DNA of 64,000 bases from Sphingobium xenophagum NBRC 107872. GTDB taxonomy: Bacteria > Pseudomonadota > Alphaproteobacteria > Sphingomonadales > Sphingomonadaceae. The position numbers and the translations under genes are program-made. The stretch spans positions 1 to 64,000 of the forward strand of contig NZ_BARE01000006.1 of NCBI RefSeq assembly GCF_000367345.1, read 5' to 3'. A model generated the notes under the pieces. It had not been told where the DNA came from. It saw only the letters and a program-made list of their open reading frames with translations, and did no database searches. Below are positions 45,608 to 55,259 of this stretch, in pieces (within the stretch, counting starts at the first letter, position 1; every line of letters starts with the position of its first letter).

Positions 45608-46417
45608 ATGGACCTGCACTATCTGACCGTCATCCTGCTGGGTATTGTCGAAGGGCTGACCGAATTTCTGCCGGTATCCTCGACCGGGCACCTCATATTG
45701 GCCAGCGAATTGCTGGGCTATGATGCATCGACCTGGGCGATGTTCAACGTCGTCATCCAGCTTGGCGCCATTCTGGCGGTCGTTGTGCTCTACTGGCGCA
45801 CTTTCTGGGCGGTCGGCATGGGGCTTTTGCGGCGTGAGCCGGTAAGCTGGCGGTTCCTGCGCAATCTGCTGATCGCCTTCATGCCCTCGGCCGTTATCGG
45901 CCTTGCCCTGCACGATTATATCGAAATTCTGCTTGGCGCGCCGCAGGTGGTTGCCTGGGCCTTGATTGCCGGTGGCATCGCGATCCTGCTGATCGAACGG
46001 GCGGTCAAGGATCAGCGATTTCATGGCATCGCCGATATTCCGACGGTGCGTGTATTGGCGATCGGCTTCATCCAGTGTCTGGCCATGGTGCCGGGGGTCA
46101 GCCGGTCCGGCGCGACGATTATGGGCGCGCTGATGCTCGGGGTCGAACGGCGCACGGCGGCGGAGTTCAGCTTCTTTCTCGCCATCCCGACCATGTTGGG
46201 CGCAACCGCGCTGGAACTGATCAAGAAGGGCGATCAGATCACCAGCGCAGCGGTAGGCTGGGGCAGCATAGCCTTGGGCTTTGTCGTATCCTTCATTGTC
46301 GCGTTGCTGGTCATCCGCTGGTTCGTCGGGCTTGTGTCCAAACATGGCTTCGCGCCTTTTGCCTGGTACCGAATCGTCGCTGGCGTGGCCGCTCTGATAT
46401 GGCTGGGGATGAGATAG
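45608..46417 (+). CDS. uppP: undecaprenyl-diphosphate phosphatase (UppP/BacA)
   Basis: 269-residue membrane phosphatase that recycles undecaprenyl pyrophosphate to the phosphate carrier used by peptidoglycan and by the polysaccharide genes of this window. Catalytic motifs: GIVEGLTEFLPVSSTGHLIL near the N-terminus and MVPGVSRSGATIMGALMLG near residue 165. About eight membrane segments. Start ATG has GGAGGACGATCCC upstream. Confidence 0.96.
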   Translation: MDLHYLTVILLGIVEGLTEFLPVSSTGHLILASELLGYDASTWAMFNVVIQLGAILAVVVLYWRTFWAVGMGLLRREPVSWRFLRNLLIAFMPSAVIGLALHDYIEILLGAPQVVAWALIAGGIAILLIERAVKDQRFHGIADIPTVRVLAIGFIQCLAMVPGVSRSGATIMGALMLGVERRTAAEFSFFLAIPTMLGATALELIKKGDQITSAAVGWGSIALGFVVSFIVALLVIRWFVGLVSKHGFAPFAWYRIVAGVAALIWLGMR

Positions 46418-46520
46418 GGCCGAAACGGTCTATTTATGCGATAAGTTCCTGCGATCATTTCGCAACTAGAGTGGATACAGGGTGTAATTTAGACAGCACT
46501 ATTGACCTAAAATACAGAAT

Positions 46521-46542
46521 CCGCGTGACTCCGCGGGTTTTT
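46521..46542 (+). terminator. short GC hairpin with U-run between uppP and gltD
   Basis: CCGCG, loop TGACTC, CGCGG followed by GTTTTT. It lies 104 bp after uppP and 40 bp before gltD, so it may end the uppP transcript or act as a leader terminator of gltD. Five base pairs is short. Confidence 0.5.
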
Positions 46543-46582
46543 ATGCTATGCGCGCCCTTGTAACTTGAGTCAGGGGCGTATC

Positions 46583-48031
46583 ATGGCCGACAATCCAATG
46601 CTGAAATTCGTAGGCAAGGGACAAGCCTACCCCGACAAGCGCGATGCCGATGCCCGCGCCGACGACTTTCTGGAAATCAGCCGCAGCTTCATCCTCGACA
46701 AGGCGGAAGAACAGGCGTCGCGCTGCTCGCAATGTGGTGTGCCATATTGTTCAACTCACTGTCCGTTGCACAATCACATCCCCGACTGGCTGCGCCTGAC
46801 CGCCGAAGGCCGCCTGCGTGAAGCCTATGAATTGTCCAACCTGACCAGCACCATGCCCGAAATCTGCGGCCGCATCTGCCCGCAGGACCGGCTGTGCGAG
46901 GGCAATTGCGTCATCGAATTTTCCGGCCATGGCGCCGTGACGATCGGCAGTGTCGAAAAGTTCATCACCGACACCGCCTGGAAGGAAGGCTGGGTCGAAC
47001 CGCTGGTCCCTGGCAAGCCCACCGGCCAGTCGATCGGCGTGATCGGTGCGGGGCCGGCTGGCCTCACCACGGCGGAATATCTGCGCGCGGCGGGGCATGA
47101 GGTGCATGTCTATGACCGGCATGATCGCGCTGGCGGATTGCTGACCTACGGCATCCCCGGCTTCAAGCTGGAAAAGGACGTGGTCATGCGCCGGGTCCAG
47201 CGGTTGCGCGATGGCGGCATCGTCTTTCACGAAAATTTCGAGGTTGGCCGCGACGCGACATTGGAAGCGCTGCGTGAGAAGCATGACGCGATCCTGATCG
47301 CCACCGGCGTCTACAAGCCCCGCGACATTCGCGCGCCGGGCGTTGGCGCGCCGGGCGTGGTCAAGGCGCTCGATTATCTCACCGCCTCCAACAAAGCCGG
47401 TTTTGGCGACGATGTCCCCGAACATGCGGATGGCAGCCTGCTCGCGACCGGCAAGAATGTCGTCGTCATCGGCGGCGGCGACACGGCGATGGACTGTGTC
47501 CGCACCGCGATCCGCCAGGGCGCGAAATCGGTCAAATGCCTCTACCGCCGCGACCGGGAAAATATGCCCGGATCGCAGCGCGAAGTCGCCAATGCCGAGG
47601 AAGAAGGCGTCGAATTCGTCTGGCTGACCGCGCCGATCGCCTTTGAAGGCACCGAGCATGTCACCGGCGTCAAGGTCACCAGGATGCGGCTGGGCGCCCC
47701 CGACGCATCGGGCCGCCGCGCGCCCGAGCCCGATCCGGGCAGCGAACATACGCTGGAGGCCGATCTGGTCATCAAGGCGCTTGGTTATGACCCTGAAGAA
47801 TTGCCGAAAATGTTCGGCGCGGACGACCTGTCCGTCACCCGCTGGGGCACGCTGCGCGTCGATCACAAGACGATGATGACCAGCATGGACGGCGTGTTCG
47901 CCGCAGGCGACATCGTGCGCGGCGCAAGCCTTGTCGTCTGGGCGATCCGCGACGGCCGCGACGTGACCGAGCATATGCACCGCTATTTGAAGGCGAAAGC
48001 CAAGGCAGCGGGCGAGAGGGTTGCGGCGTGA
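46583..48031 (+). CDS. gltD: glutamate synthase (NADPH) small subunit
   Basis: 482-residue flavoprotein passing electrons from NADPH to GltB. Two [4Fe-4S]-type cysteine groups at the N-terminus (CSQCGVPYCSTHCPLHNHIP and CGRICPQDRLCEGNC), FAD motif GVIGAGPAGLTTAEYLRAAG (about residue 152) and NADPH motif VVIGGGDTAMDCVRTAIRQG. ATG 46583 has AGGGG 7 bases upstream. Here it precedes gltB, with one gene between, whereas gltBD is the usual order. Its stop overlaps the next start (TGATG). Confidence 0.97.
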   Translation: MADNPMLKFVGKGQAYPDKRDADARADDFLEISRSFILDKAEEQASRCSQCGVPYCSTHCPLHNHIPDWLRLTAEGRLREAYELSNLTSTMPEICGRICPQDRLCEGNCVIEFSGHGAVTIGSVEKFITDTAWKEGWVEPLVPGKPTGQSIGVIGAGPAGLTTAEYLRAAGHEVHVYDRHDRAGGLLTYGIPGFKLEKDVVMRRVQRLRDGGIVFHENFEVGRDATLEALREKHDAILIATGVYKPRDIRAPGVGAPGVVKALDYLTASNKAGFGDDVPEHADGSLLATGKNVVVIGGGDTAMDCVRTAIRQGAKSVKCLYRRDRENMPGSQREVANAEEEGVEFVWLTAPIAFEGTEHVTGVKVTRMRLGAPDASGRRAPEPDPGSEHTLEADLVIKALGYDPEELPKMFGADDLSVTRWGTLRVDHKTMMTSMDGVFAAGDIVRGASLVVWAIRDGRDVTEHMHRYLKAKAKAAGERVAA

Positions 48032-48753
48032 TGCGCGCTGCTTTTCTCTCCCTTTCGTGCCTGCTCCTATCGGCTCCGGCCGGTGCCCAGGTTCAGGCTG
48101 AGGCTTCGACGGCAACAGGTCAATCTGTCGATCCGGTACGTTTGGCCAAGGCCAAGCCGATCGCTTCTGTCATTCTGCCGGACGGCACCATCGAAAAGAT
48201 GATGGGGCCGATGATGCAGAAGATGATGGGGCCGATGATGGATGGCATGACCAAGATGCCGATCCGCGAATTTCTGAGGATGGGCGGCCTTGATCCAAAA
48301 CAGGTGGATAATCTGGGCGAGGGTACCGTCGAGGAAATGATGGCGATCATCGACCCGAATTTCCGCAAGCGGATGGACGTCGTCGTCAACACCATGATGC
48401 CGGCGATGGGCCGTTTCATGGGGCGATATGAGCCGGATATGCGGGAAGGCATGGCCGAGGCCTTCGCCTACCGATACACTGCTGCCGAACTGGACCAGAT
48501 CGCTACGTTTCTAAAGACCCCCATTGGCGCCAAGTTCGGTGCGGGTTTCATGGAGCTTGCCGCCGATCCGCATTATATTGGTCGGATGCAGAAGGTTATG
48601 CCTGAGATGATGCAGGCCATGCCGGAGATCATGAAATCGTCCGCAGCCGAACTCGAAAAGCTGCCAAAGCCGCGAACATATAATGAGCTGACAAAAGCTG
48701 AACGCGACCGTCTTACCGCCTTACTCGGCAAGGACGCGAAGAAGGCAAACTGA
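48031..48753 (+). CDS. exported Met-rich protein, DUF2059-like
   Basis: 240-residue exported protein; signal peptide RAAFLSLSCLLLSAPAGAQ. Residues about 50-75 are methionine-rich with the unit KMMGPMM repeated twice (EKMMGPMMQKMMGPMMDGM). The C-terminal half (YRYTAAELDQIATFLKTPIG then FGAGFMELAADP) resembles DUF2059 proteins. It starts at an ATG sharing one base with the gltD stop and is followed 86 bp later by gltB, so it lies inside the glutamate synthase operon. Function unknown; Met-rich motifs can bind Cu(I), but that is speculation here. Confidence 0.82.
   Translation: MRAAFLSLSCLLLSAPAGAQVQAEASTATGQSVDPVRLAKAKPIASVILPDGTIEKMMGPMMQKMMGPMMDGMTKMPIREFLRMGGLDPKQVDNLGEGTVEEMMAIIDPNFRKRMDVVVNTMMPAMGRFMGRYEPDMREGMAEAFAYRYTAAELDQIATFLKTPIGAKFGAGFMELAADPHYIGRMQKVMPEMMQAMPEIMKSSAAELEKLPKPRTYNELTKAERDRLTALLGKDAKKAN
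48196..48240 (+). repeat. tandem 24-bp repeat encoding KMMGPMM twice
   Basis: A 21-bp unit starting AAGATGATGGGG is present at 48196 and again, identical, at 48220, with CAG between. Both copies are in frame within the Met-rich exported protein. The exact DNA identity suggests recent duplication. Confidence 0.8.
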
Positions 48754-48839
48754 CAATCGACGCCGATCAGGTCGGCAATCAACGGAAATGACAGCGGCCG
48801 TGCCCAAAAATGGACGGCTACAGGCAAGGGTAAGTCATC

Positions 48840-51800
48840 ATGACGGACACCAACTTCACCGCAAGCCCCGAAGAACGCGCGCGGATCGCCGCCGAGGGCA
48901 TGTATCATCCAGACCTGGAAGGCGACGCCTGTGGCGTGGGCCTCGTTGCCGCGACGGATGGCCGCCCTTCACGCCGTGTAGTCGCCTCCGCGATCGATGC
49001 GCTGAAAGCTGTGTGGCATCGGGGCGCGGTCGATGCCGATGGCAAGACTGGCGATGGCGCAGGTATCCATGTCGACCTGCCGGTGCGCTTCTTTGACGAT
49101 GCGATCGCGGACTCCGGTCACAAGCCGCTGCCCAATCGCCTGGCTGTCGGCATGATCTTCCTGCCGCGCACGGACCTCAGCGCGCAGGAAACCTGCCGCA
49201 CCATCGTTGAGAGCGAGATCATCGACGCGGGCTATACCATCTATGGCTGGCGGCAGGTGCCGGTGGACGTGTCGGTCATCGGTGAAAAGGCGCAGCGCAC
49301 GCGCCCCGAAATCGAGCAGATCATGATCGCCGGGCCGATGCCCGAAGTGCGCGATCAGGCCGAGTTCGAAAAGGACCTCTATCTGATCCGTCGCCGGATC
49401 GAAAAGCAGGTGATCGCCGCGCAGATCAATGATTTCTATGTCTGTAGCCTGTCGTGCCGGTCCATCATCTACAAGGGGCTGTTCCTCGCCGAATCGCTGT
49501 CGGTATTCTATCCCGATTTGCAGGACGAGCGGTTCGAGAGCCGGGTAGCGATCTTCCACCAGCGCTATTCGACCAACACTTTCCCGCAATGGTGGCTGGC
49601 CCAGCCGTTCCGCACGCTTGCCCATAATGGTGAGATCAACACCATCCGCGGCAACAAGAACTGGATGAAGAGCCACGAGATCAAGATGGCTAGCCTCGCG
49701 TTCGGCGAGCAGTCGGAGGATATCAAGCCGGTCATTCCGGCGGGCGCGTCCGATACCGCTGCGCTCGACGCCGTGTTCGAGGCGATCTGCCGGTCGGGCC
49801 GCGATGCGCCCACCGCCAAGCTGATGCTCGTGCCCGAAGCCTGGCAGGCCGACAATGGCGAACTGCCCAAGGCGCATCGCGACATGTATGATTATCTCGC
49901 CTCCGTCATGGAGCCGTGGGATGGCCCTGCCGCGCTGGCGATGACGGACGGGCGCTGGGTCGTGGCCGGGGTGGATCGCAACGCACTGCGCCCGCTGCGC
50001 TACACGCTGACTGGCGACAATCTGCTGATCGTCGGGTCGGAGACCGGCATGGTCGTGGTTCCCGAAACCACCATCGTGCGCAAGGGGCGCATGGGTCCGG
50101 GCCAGATGATCGCCATCGATCTGGCCGAGGGCGAAATCTACGACGATGCCGCGATCAAGGATCGGATCGCGGGTGAGCGGCCCTATGGCGACCTGATCAA
50201 GGACTTCATGGCGATCAGCGACCTGACCGATGCGCCGACCGCGCTGCCCGACTGGGACAAGGCGGAACTGACGCGGCGGCAGGTGGCGGCCAACCTGACG
50301 CTGGAGGATCTGGAACTGATCCTGGCGCCGATGGTGGAGGATGCCAAGGAGGCCATCGGATCAATGGGCGACGACACGCCGCTGGCTGTCATTTCCGACA
50401 AGCCGCGAACGATTAGCCATTTCTTCCGCCAGAATTTCAGCCAGGTCACCAACCCGCCGATCGATCCGTTGCGCGAACGGCATGTGATGAGCCTGAAAAC
50501 GCGCTTTTCCAATTTGCATAACATCCTGGAGCAGGATGCGCAGAACAGCCATGTGCTCGTGCTGGAATCGCCGGTTCTGACCAGCGCGGAGTGGGCGCGG
50601 CTGAAGGCGCATTTCGGTCCGGCGGTCGCGGAAATCGACTGCACCTTCCCGGCAAATGGCGGGCAGGAGCAGCTCCGCGCGGCAATCGCACGCATTCGCG
50701 AGGAAGCCGAGCAGGCGGTACGTGAAGGGCGGACAGAAATCTTCCTGACCGACGAGGGCGTCAGCGAGACGCGCATCGCCATTGCTGGCGTGCTGGCGGC
50801 GGCCGCGGTGCATACGCATCTGGTGCGCAAGGGGCTGCGTTCCTATGCGTCCATCAACGTGCGCTGCGCCGAGGCGCTCGATACCCATTATTTCGCGGTG
50901 CTGATCGGCGTGGGCGCGACCACGGTGAACGCCTATCTGGCCGAAGCCAGCATCGCCGACCGCCATGCGCGCGGGCTGTTCGGGTCTCTCGACCTTGACG
51001 CCTGTTTCGAGCGCTATCGCGTCGCGGTCAACGAAGGCCTGCTCAAGATCATGTCCAAAATGGGCATTGCGGTCATCAGCAGCTATCGCGGCGGCTATAA
51101 TTTCGAAGCGGTCGGCCTGTCGCGCGCTCTGGTCAATGATCTGTTCCCAGGCATGCCGGCGAAGATTTCGGGCGAAGGCTATGCCTCGCTCCACTATAGC
51201 GCGATCCTGCGCCATCAGCAGGCATATGACGCATCGGTCGTGCGGTTGCCCATCGGCGGCTTCTATCGCCAGCGCAACGGTGGGGAGGCGCATGCCTATT
51301 CCGCGCAACTGATGCACCTGTTGCAGACGGCGGTCGCGACCGACAGCTATTCGACCTATCTGCAATTCTCGCGCGGGGTGCGCGATCTGCCACCGGTCTA
51401 TCTGCGCGACCTGATGGAGTTTAATTTCGCGCGCGAAGCCGTGCCGATCGACGAGGTGGAGGCCACCACGGAAATCCGCAAGCGTTTCGTGACGCCGGGC
51501 ATGTCGCTCGGGGCGCTCTCGCCTGAGGCGCATGAGACGCTGGCGATCGCGATGAACCGGATCGGCGCGAAGGCGGTGTCGGGCGAGGGCGGCGAGGATG
51601 CGGCGCGCTTCAAACCCTATGAAAATGGCGACAATGCCAATAGCGTGATCAAGCAGATCGCGTCGGGCCGCTTTGGCGTTCATGCCGAATATCTGGCGTC
51701 GGCCGAAGAGATAGAGATCAAGGTCGCACAGGGGGCCAAGCCGGGCGAGGGGGGGCAGCTGCCCGGCTTCAAGGTCACCGAATTCATCGCCAGGCTGCGC

Positions 51801-53378
51801 CATTCGACGCCCGGCGTGACGTTGATTTCGCCGCCGCCCCATCATGACATCTATTCGATCGAGGATCTGGCGCAGCTCATCTACGACTGCAAGCAGATCA
51901 ATCCGCGCGCACGCGTCTGCGTCAAGCTGGTGAGCCAGGCGGGCATCGGCACGGTCGCAGCGGGCGTGGCGAAGGCGCATGCCGACGTCATCCTGATCGC
52001 GGGCCATGTCGGCGGAACCGGGGCATCCCCGCAAACCTCGATCAAATATGCCGGGACGCCATGGGAAATGGGTCTGTCCGAAGCCAATCAGGTGCTGACC
52101 CTCAACGGGTTGCGGCATCGGGTGAAGCTGCGCACCGATGGCGGCCTCAAAACCGGGCGCGACATCGTGATCGCCGCGATATTGGGCGCGGAGGAATATG
52201 GCATCGGCACATTGTCGCTGGTCGCCATGGGCTGCATCATGGTGCGTCAGTGCCACAGCAACACCTGCCCCGTGGGCGTGTGCGTGCAGGATGAAAAGCT
52301 GCGCGCCAAATTCACCGGCACCCCGGAAAAGGTCATCAACCTGATGACCTTCATCGCCGAGGAAGTTCGCGAAGTGCTGGCCCGGCTGGGCTTCCGCAGC
52401 CTGGACGAGGTGATCGGGCGGACCGAACTGTTGAAGCAGGTCAATCGTGGCGCTGAACATCTGGACGATCTGGATCTCAACCCGATCCTGGCCAAGGTGG
52501 ACGCCCCCGACGACCAGCGCCGTTTCAGCCTGAAGCAATGGCGCAACGACGTGCCCGACAGCCTGGACGCGCAGATGATGCGCGACGCCAAGGCAGTGTT
52601 CGAGCGGGGCGAGAAGATGCAACTGACCTATACGGTGCGCAACACGCACCGCGCGGTCGGCACGCGCCTGTCGTCGGCGGTGACTGACAAGTTCGGCATG
52701 TCGGCGCTGGCCGATGGACATCTGACCGTGCGCCTGCGCGGGTCCGCGGGCCAGTCGCTGGGCGCGTTCCTGTGCAAGGGGATCACGCTGGAAATCTTCG
52801 GCGACGCCAATGACTATGTCGGCAAGGGCCTGTCAGGCGGCATCATCACGGTGCGCACGACCGTCTCCAGCCCCCTGTCGTCGAAGGATAATACGATCAT
52901 CGGCAACACCGTCCTTTATGGCGCGACCAGTGGCAAGCTGTTCGCGGCAGGGCAGGCGGGCGAACGCTTCGCGGTCCGCAATTCGGGCGCGCAGGTCGTG
53001 GTCGAGGGCTGCGGCGCCAATGGGTGCGAATATATGACCGGCGGCATTGCCGTGATCCTGGGCAAGACCGGCGCCAATTTCGGCGCGGGCATGACCGGCG
53101 GGATGGCCTTCATCCTGGACGAGGATGGCAGCTTCATGTCGCGGGCCAACCCGGAAGGGATCGTCTGGCAGCGGCTGGAAAGCGCGCATTGGGAGGCGCA
53201 GGTCAAGGATCTGATCGCCCAGCACGCCAAGGCGACCGACAGCAAATGGTCCAGCACCATATTGGAGGATTGGGACCGTTGGCGGCGCTATATCTGGCAA
53301 GTGTGCCCCAAGGAGATGATCAGCCGCCTTACCCATCCGCTGAGCGATGCGCCGGCGGAGGTCGTTGCTGCCGAATAG
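48840..53378 (+). CDS. gltB: glutamate synthase (NADPH) large subunit
   Basis: 1512-residue enzyme making two glutamates from glutamine and 2-oxoglutarate. N-terminal Ntn glutaminase with the nucleophile Cys about residue 31 after a propeptide (GDACGVGLVAATDG), central domain, FMN-binding synthase domain (GEGGQLPGFKVTEFIARL; SIKYAGTPWEMGLSEANQVL), [3Fe-4S] cysteines in MGCIMVRQCHSNTCPVGVC, and the C-terminal beta-helix (GSAGQSLGAFLCKGITLEIF). Full length for the family. Start ATG follows GGTAAGTCATC; a stronger Shine-Dalgarno sequence is not visible. Confidence 0.98.
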   Translation: MTDTNFTASPEERARIAAEGMYHPDLEGDACGVGLVAATDGRPSRRVVASAIDALKAVWHRGAVDADGKTGDGAGIHVDLPVRFFDDAIADSGHKPLPNRLAVGMIFLPRTDLSAQETCRTIVESEIIDAGYTIYGWRQVPVDVSVIGEKAQRTRPEIEQIMIAGPMPEVRDQAEFEKDLYLIRRRIEKQVIAAQINDFYVCSLSCRSIIYKGLFLAESLSVFYPDLQDERFESRVAIFHQRYSTNTFPQWWLAQPFRTLAHNGEINTIRGNKNWMKSHEIKMASLAFGEQSEDIKPVIPAGASDTAALDAVFEAICRSGRDAPTAKLMLVPEAWQADNGELPKAHRDMYDYLASVMEPWDGPAALAMTDGRWVVAGVDRNALRPLRYTLTGDNLLIVGSETGMVVVPETTIVRKGRMGPGQMIAIDLAEGEIYDDAAIKDRIAGERPYGDLIKDFMAISDLTDAPTALPDWDKAELTRRQVAANLTLEDLELILAPMVEDAKEAIGSMGDDTPLAVISDKPRTISHFFRQNFSQVTNPPIDPLRERHVMSLKTRFSNLHNILEQDAQNSHVLVLESPVLTSAEWARLKAHFGPAVAEIDCTFPANGGQEQLRAAIARIREEAEQAVREGRTEIFLTDEGVSETRIAIAGVLAAAAVHTHLVRKGLRSYASINVRCAEALDTHYFAVLIGVGATTVNAYLAEASIADRHARGLFGSLDLDACFERYRVAVNEGLLKIMSKMGIAVISSYRGGYNFEAVGLSRALVNDLFPGMPAKISGEGYASLHYSAILRHQQAYDASVVRLPIGGFYRQRNGGEAHAYSAQLMHLLQTAVATDSYSTYLQFSRGVRDLPPVYLRDLMEFNFAREAVPIDEVEATTEIRKRFVTPGMSLGALSPEAHETLAIAMNRIGAKAVSGEGGEDAARFKPYENGDNANSVIKQIASGRFGVHAEYLASAEEIEIKVAQGAKPGEGGQLPGFKVTEFIARLRHSTPGVTLISPPPHHDIYSIEDLAQLIYDCKQINPRARVCVKLVSQAGIGTVAAGVAKAHADVILIAGHVGGTGASPQTSIKYAGTPWEMGLSEANQVLTLNGLRHRVKLRTDGGLKTGRDIVIAAILGAEEYGIGTLSLVAMGCIMVRQCHSNTCPVGVCVQDEKLRAKFTGTPEKVINLMTFIAEEVREVLARLGFRSLDEVIGRTELLKQVNRGAEHLDDLDLNPILAKVDAPDDQRRFSLKQWRNDVPDSLDAQMMRDAKAVFERGEKMQLTYTVRNTHRAVGTRLSSAVTDKFGMSALADGHLTVRLRGSAGQSLGAFLCKGITLEIFGDANDYVGKGLSGGIITVRTTVSSPLSSKDNTIIGNTVLYGATSGKLFAAGQAGERFAVRNSGAQVVVEGCGANGCEYMTGGIAVILGKTGANFGAGMTGGMAFILDEDGSFMSRANPEGIVWQRLESAHWEAQVKDLIAQHAKATDSKWSSTILEDWDRWRRYIWQVCPKEMISRLTHPLSDAPAEVVAAE

Positions 53379-53383
53379 GCGTT

Positions 53384-53878
53384 CTAAGGGAAGGAACTGC
53401 CTGCTGCCGTCGCCATGACGGCAGGAGGGGCTTTCCCTTGGGCAGGTTGCAGAGTCGGTGGAGGCGTGGCCGTCTCTCCGGCGGCGAAGCGCGCAATTGG
53501 CGGTGGCAGCTGATGAATCGGTGATGGCGGTGGGACGGGATCGACCGCTTCCGCCGCCTCTCCTTGTGCCAGATAGTCACGCACGACCGGATCGCTGGTG
53601 CCGTCAATCATGCCGTCTGCGTCCAGTCCCGCCATGTCCGAAGCCATTTGCCGTTCCACCAGCGTTGGTCCGCAACCGGTACAGCGGATTATGTCGGGAC
53701 CGCGACCGGCCGGATCGGCGACCTGATCGGACAGGCTGCTATCGCTGGGCTCGGCATAGGCGACATCTTTCTGTGTTCTTGGAGCAGAGGATTGCGGACT
53801 GGTGACATAGGCGCCCAAACCCAGTCCCATGACCGTCGCGGCGGCCACTGTCACGCCTGACAGTATCCAATGCTGCAT
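53384..53878 (-). CDS. hypothetical protein with N-terminal membrane anchor
   Basis: 164 residues from the ATG at 53878 (MQHWILSGVTVAAATVMGLG), an anchor or uncleaved signal, then a low-complexity region rich in Pro, Ala and Ser with the pair CTGCG (DIIRCTGCGPTLVERQMA), which might be a small metal or redox site. No family recognised. Its stop is 5 bp from the gltB stop on the other strand. Earlier starts are possible (53893, 53944). Confidence 0.62.
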   Translation of the reverse strand: MQHWILSGVTVAAATVMGLGLGAYVTSPQSSAPRTQKDVAYAEPSDSSLSDQVADPAGRGPDIIRCTGCGPTLVERQMASDMAGLDADGMIDGTSDPVVRDYLAQGEAAEAVDPVPPPSPIHQLPPPIARFAAGETATPPPTLQPAQGKAPPAVMATAAGSSFP

Positions 53879-54047
53879 GGTCCTGCTTTCCATCCTTTTG
53901 CTGGCGGGCACTGGCCTTTCGGCGTGCCGCATCGTGCACGACAATCAATCATAACGCAGATGCAGATCGGTTGTTGCATGGCGCAAAAGCCTTTGCTAAT
54001 GGCCAGCGCCTACCAGATGCCGGTCCTGCCGGTTTCCCTTTGAATGT

Positions 54048-54134
54048 GCGGCCATGGCGGAATTGGTAGACGCGCAACGTTGAGGTCGTTGTGGGCGAAA
54101 GCCCGTGGAAGTTCGAGTCTTCTTGGCCGCACCA
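54048..54134 (+). tRNA. tRNA-Leu (GAG)
   Basis: Class II tRNA with a long variable arm: acceptor GCGGCCA/TGGCCGC, anticodon loop TTGAGGT (anticodon GAG) in a CAACG/CGTTG stem, variable arm GGGCGAAAGCCC, T arm AAGTTCGAGTCTT, and encoded 3' ACCA. 87 bases. Confidence 0.96.
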
Positions 54135-54299
54135 TTCACTTGCCTGATGCTCAGGATCAGCCGGAATTGACAGTCCCCGCCCCGCAAGGGCAGGGGCAAT
54201 TGCGCTTGATCGCACGGACCTTGCAGGGGTGTGGTTCGACCGCCTATCTGACGCGGGCGCGCGGGACGGACCCGGATGACGAGATGAAAGGAAGCTGCC

Positions 54300-54539
54300 A
54301 TGTCCGCCATAGACTGGGATCAGCCAGCCACCATGATTGATCTGGATGGCAAGGCGCCCTTGATCGGCACGATCCGCCAATGCGCGCAGCATTTCGCGAT
54401 CTTCAAGGCAGAGGCCAAGGCGCAGGCGCGTGTGTTGCTGACCCAGCCGGTTCATCGGGAAGGTCGCCGGACGCGCACCTGGCTGCTGGAGCCGGATGAA
54501 ATCGCCCAACTGGCGGAAAAACTGCGCGCAGAAAGCTGA
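54300..54539 (+). CDS. hypothetical protein, 79 residues
   Basis: Small soluble protein (MSAIDWDQPATMIDLDGKAP at the start) with an AAGGAAG Shine-Dalgarno sequence 7 bases before the ATG. The middle is helix-forming (QCAQHFAIFKAEAKAQARVL). Similar charge pattern to small phage-neighbourhood proteins, but no family recognised. Lies between tRNA-Leu and the endolysin gene. Confidence 0.6.
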   Translation: MSAIDWDQPATMIDLDGKAPLIGTIRQCAQHFAIFKAEAKAQARVLLTQPVHREGRRTRTWLLEPDEIAQLAEKLRAES

Positions 54540-54636
54540 CAGGTTCGGTTTCCGATCTTCGGCCGGAATTTCCCCTGTCCTACAACAAACCATATGGGAT
54601 AAATGATCCGCCTCGTTCGAGACAGAGAGGCGCAGC

Positions 54637-55176
54637 ATGGACATCCTTACGCTCATTGACGATGTTATCGCCCGCGAAGGCGGTTATTCCAACCATCCGG
54701 CTGACCGGGGCGGGCCGACCAATTGGGGGATTACCCAGGCGGTGGCGCGGGACAATGGGTTTGTCGGCGACATGCGAGCTTTGCCGCGCGCGACGGCGGT
54801 GGCGATTTACCGGCGGATTTACTGGGATCAGCCCGGTTACGCCTTCGTCGCGGAAACCGCGCCCTCCGTCGCGGCCGAATTGTTCGATACTGCGGTCAAT
54901 ATGGGCGTGGGAACCGCGACCGGCTTTCTCCAGCGCGCCCTTAACGCGCTCAATCGCAACCAGCGCGATTATCCGGATCTGACGCTGGACCGGGCGATCG
55001 GCGCAAGGACGCTGGGGGCATTGCGCGCCTTTCGTGCGTTGCGGGGCAAGGCGGGTGAGGCGGTACTGCTGAAGGCGATCGAAGCGATGCAGGGTGAACG
55101 CTATATCGCGCTCGCGGAAAACCGCCCCGCCAATGAGGCGTTTCTCTACGGCTGGCTGGCCAACCGAATCGGTTAG
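54637..55176 (+). CDS. GH108 endolysin / secretion activator-type muramidase
   Basis: 179-residue lysozyme-like enzyme of glycoside hydrolase family 108. The catalytic region is REGGYSNHPADRGGPTNWGI with Glu about residue 13; the C-terminal half (AELFDTAVNMGVGTATGFLQ, then LDRAIGARTLGALRAFRAL) fits the PG_binding_3 domain that follows GH108 in phage and GTA endolysins. No signal peptide, as expected for a holin-dependent endolysin. GTG-free ATG start. It precedes a 3TM holin-like gene by 83 bp. In R. capsulatus the GTA lysis pair rcc00555-rcc00556 has this make-up. Confidence 0.85.
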   Translation: MDILTLIDDVIAREGGYSNHPADRGGPTNWGITQAVARDNGFVGDMRALPRATAVAIYRRIYWDQPGYAFVAETAPSVAAELFDTAVNMGVGTATGFLQRALNALNRNQRDYPDLTLDRAIGARTLGALRAFRALRGKAGEAVLLKAIEAMQGERYIALAENRPANEAFLYGWLANRIG

Positions 55177-55259
55177 CTCTTATGAACACTCGTGCGTTTT
55201 GCGCCAAGCTATCGCGCGAACGACGCCCGGAACTGTCTTTTCAATCAGGATATGAAGCC

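Noticed and set aside
50361..52721. Minus-strand open frame of 786 codons opposite gltB
   Set aside because: Shadow of gltB codon usage; no motifs.
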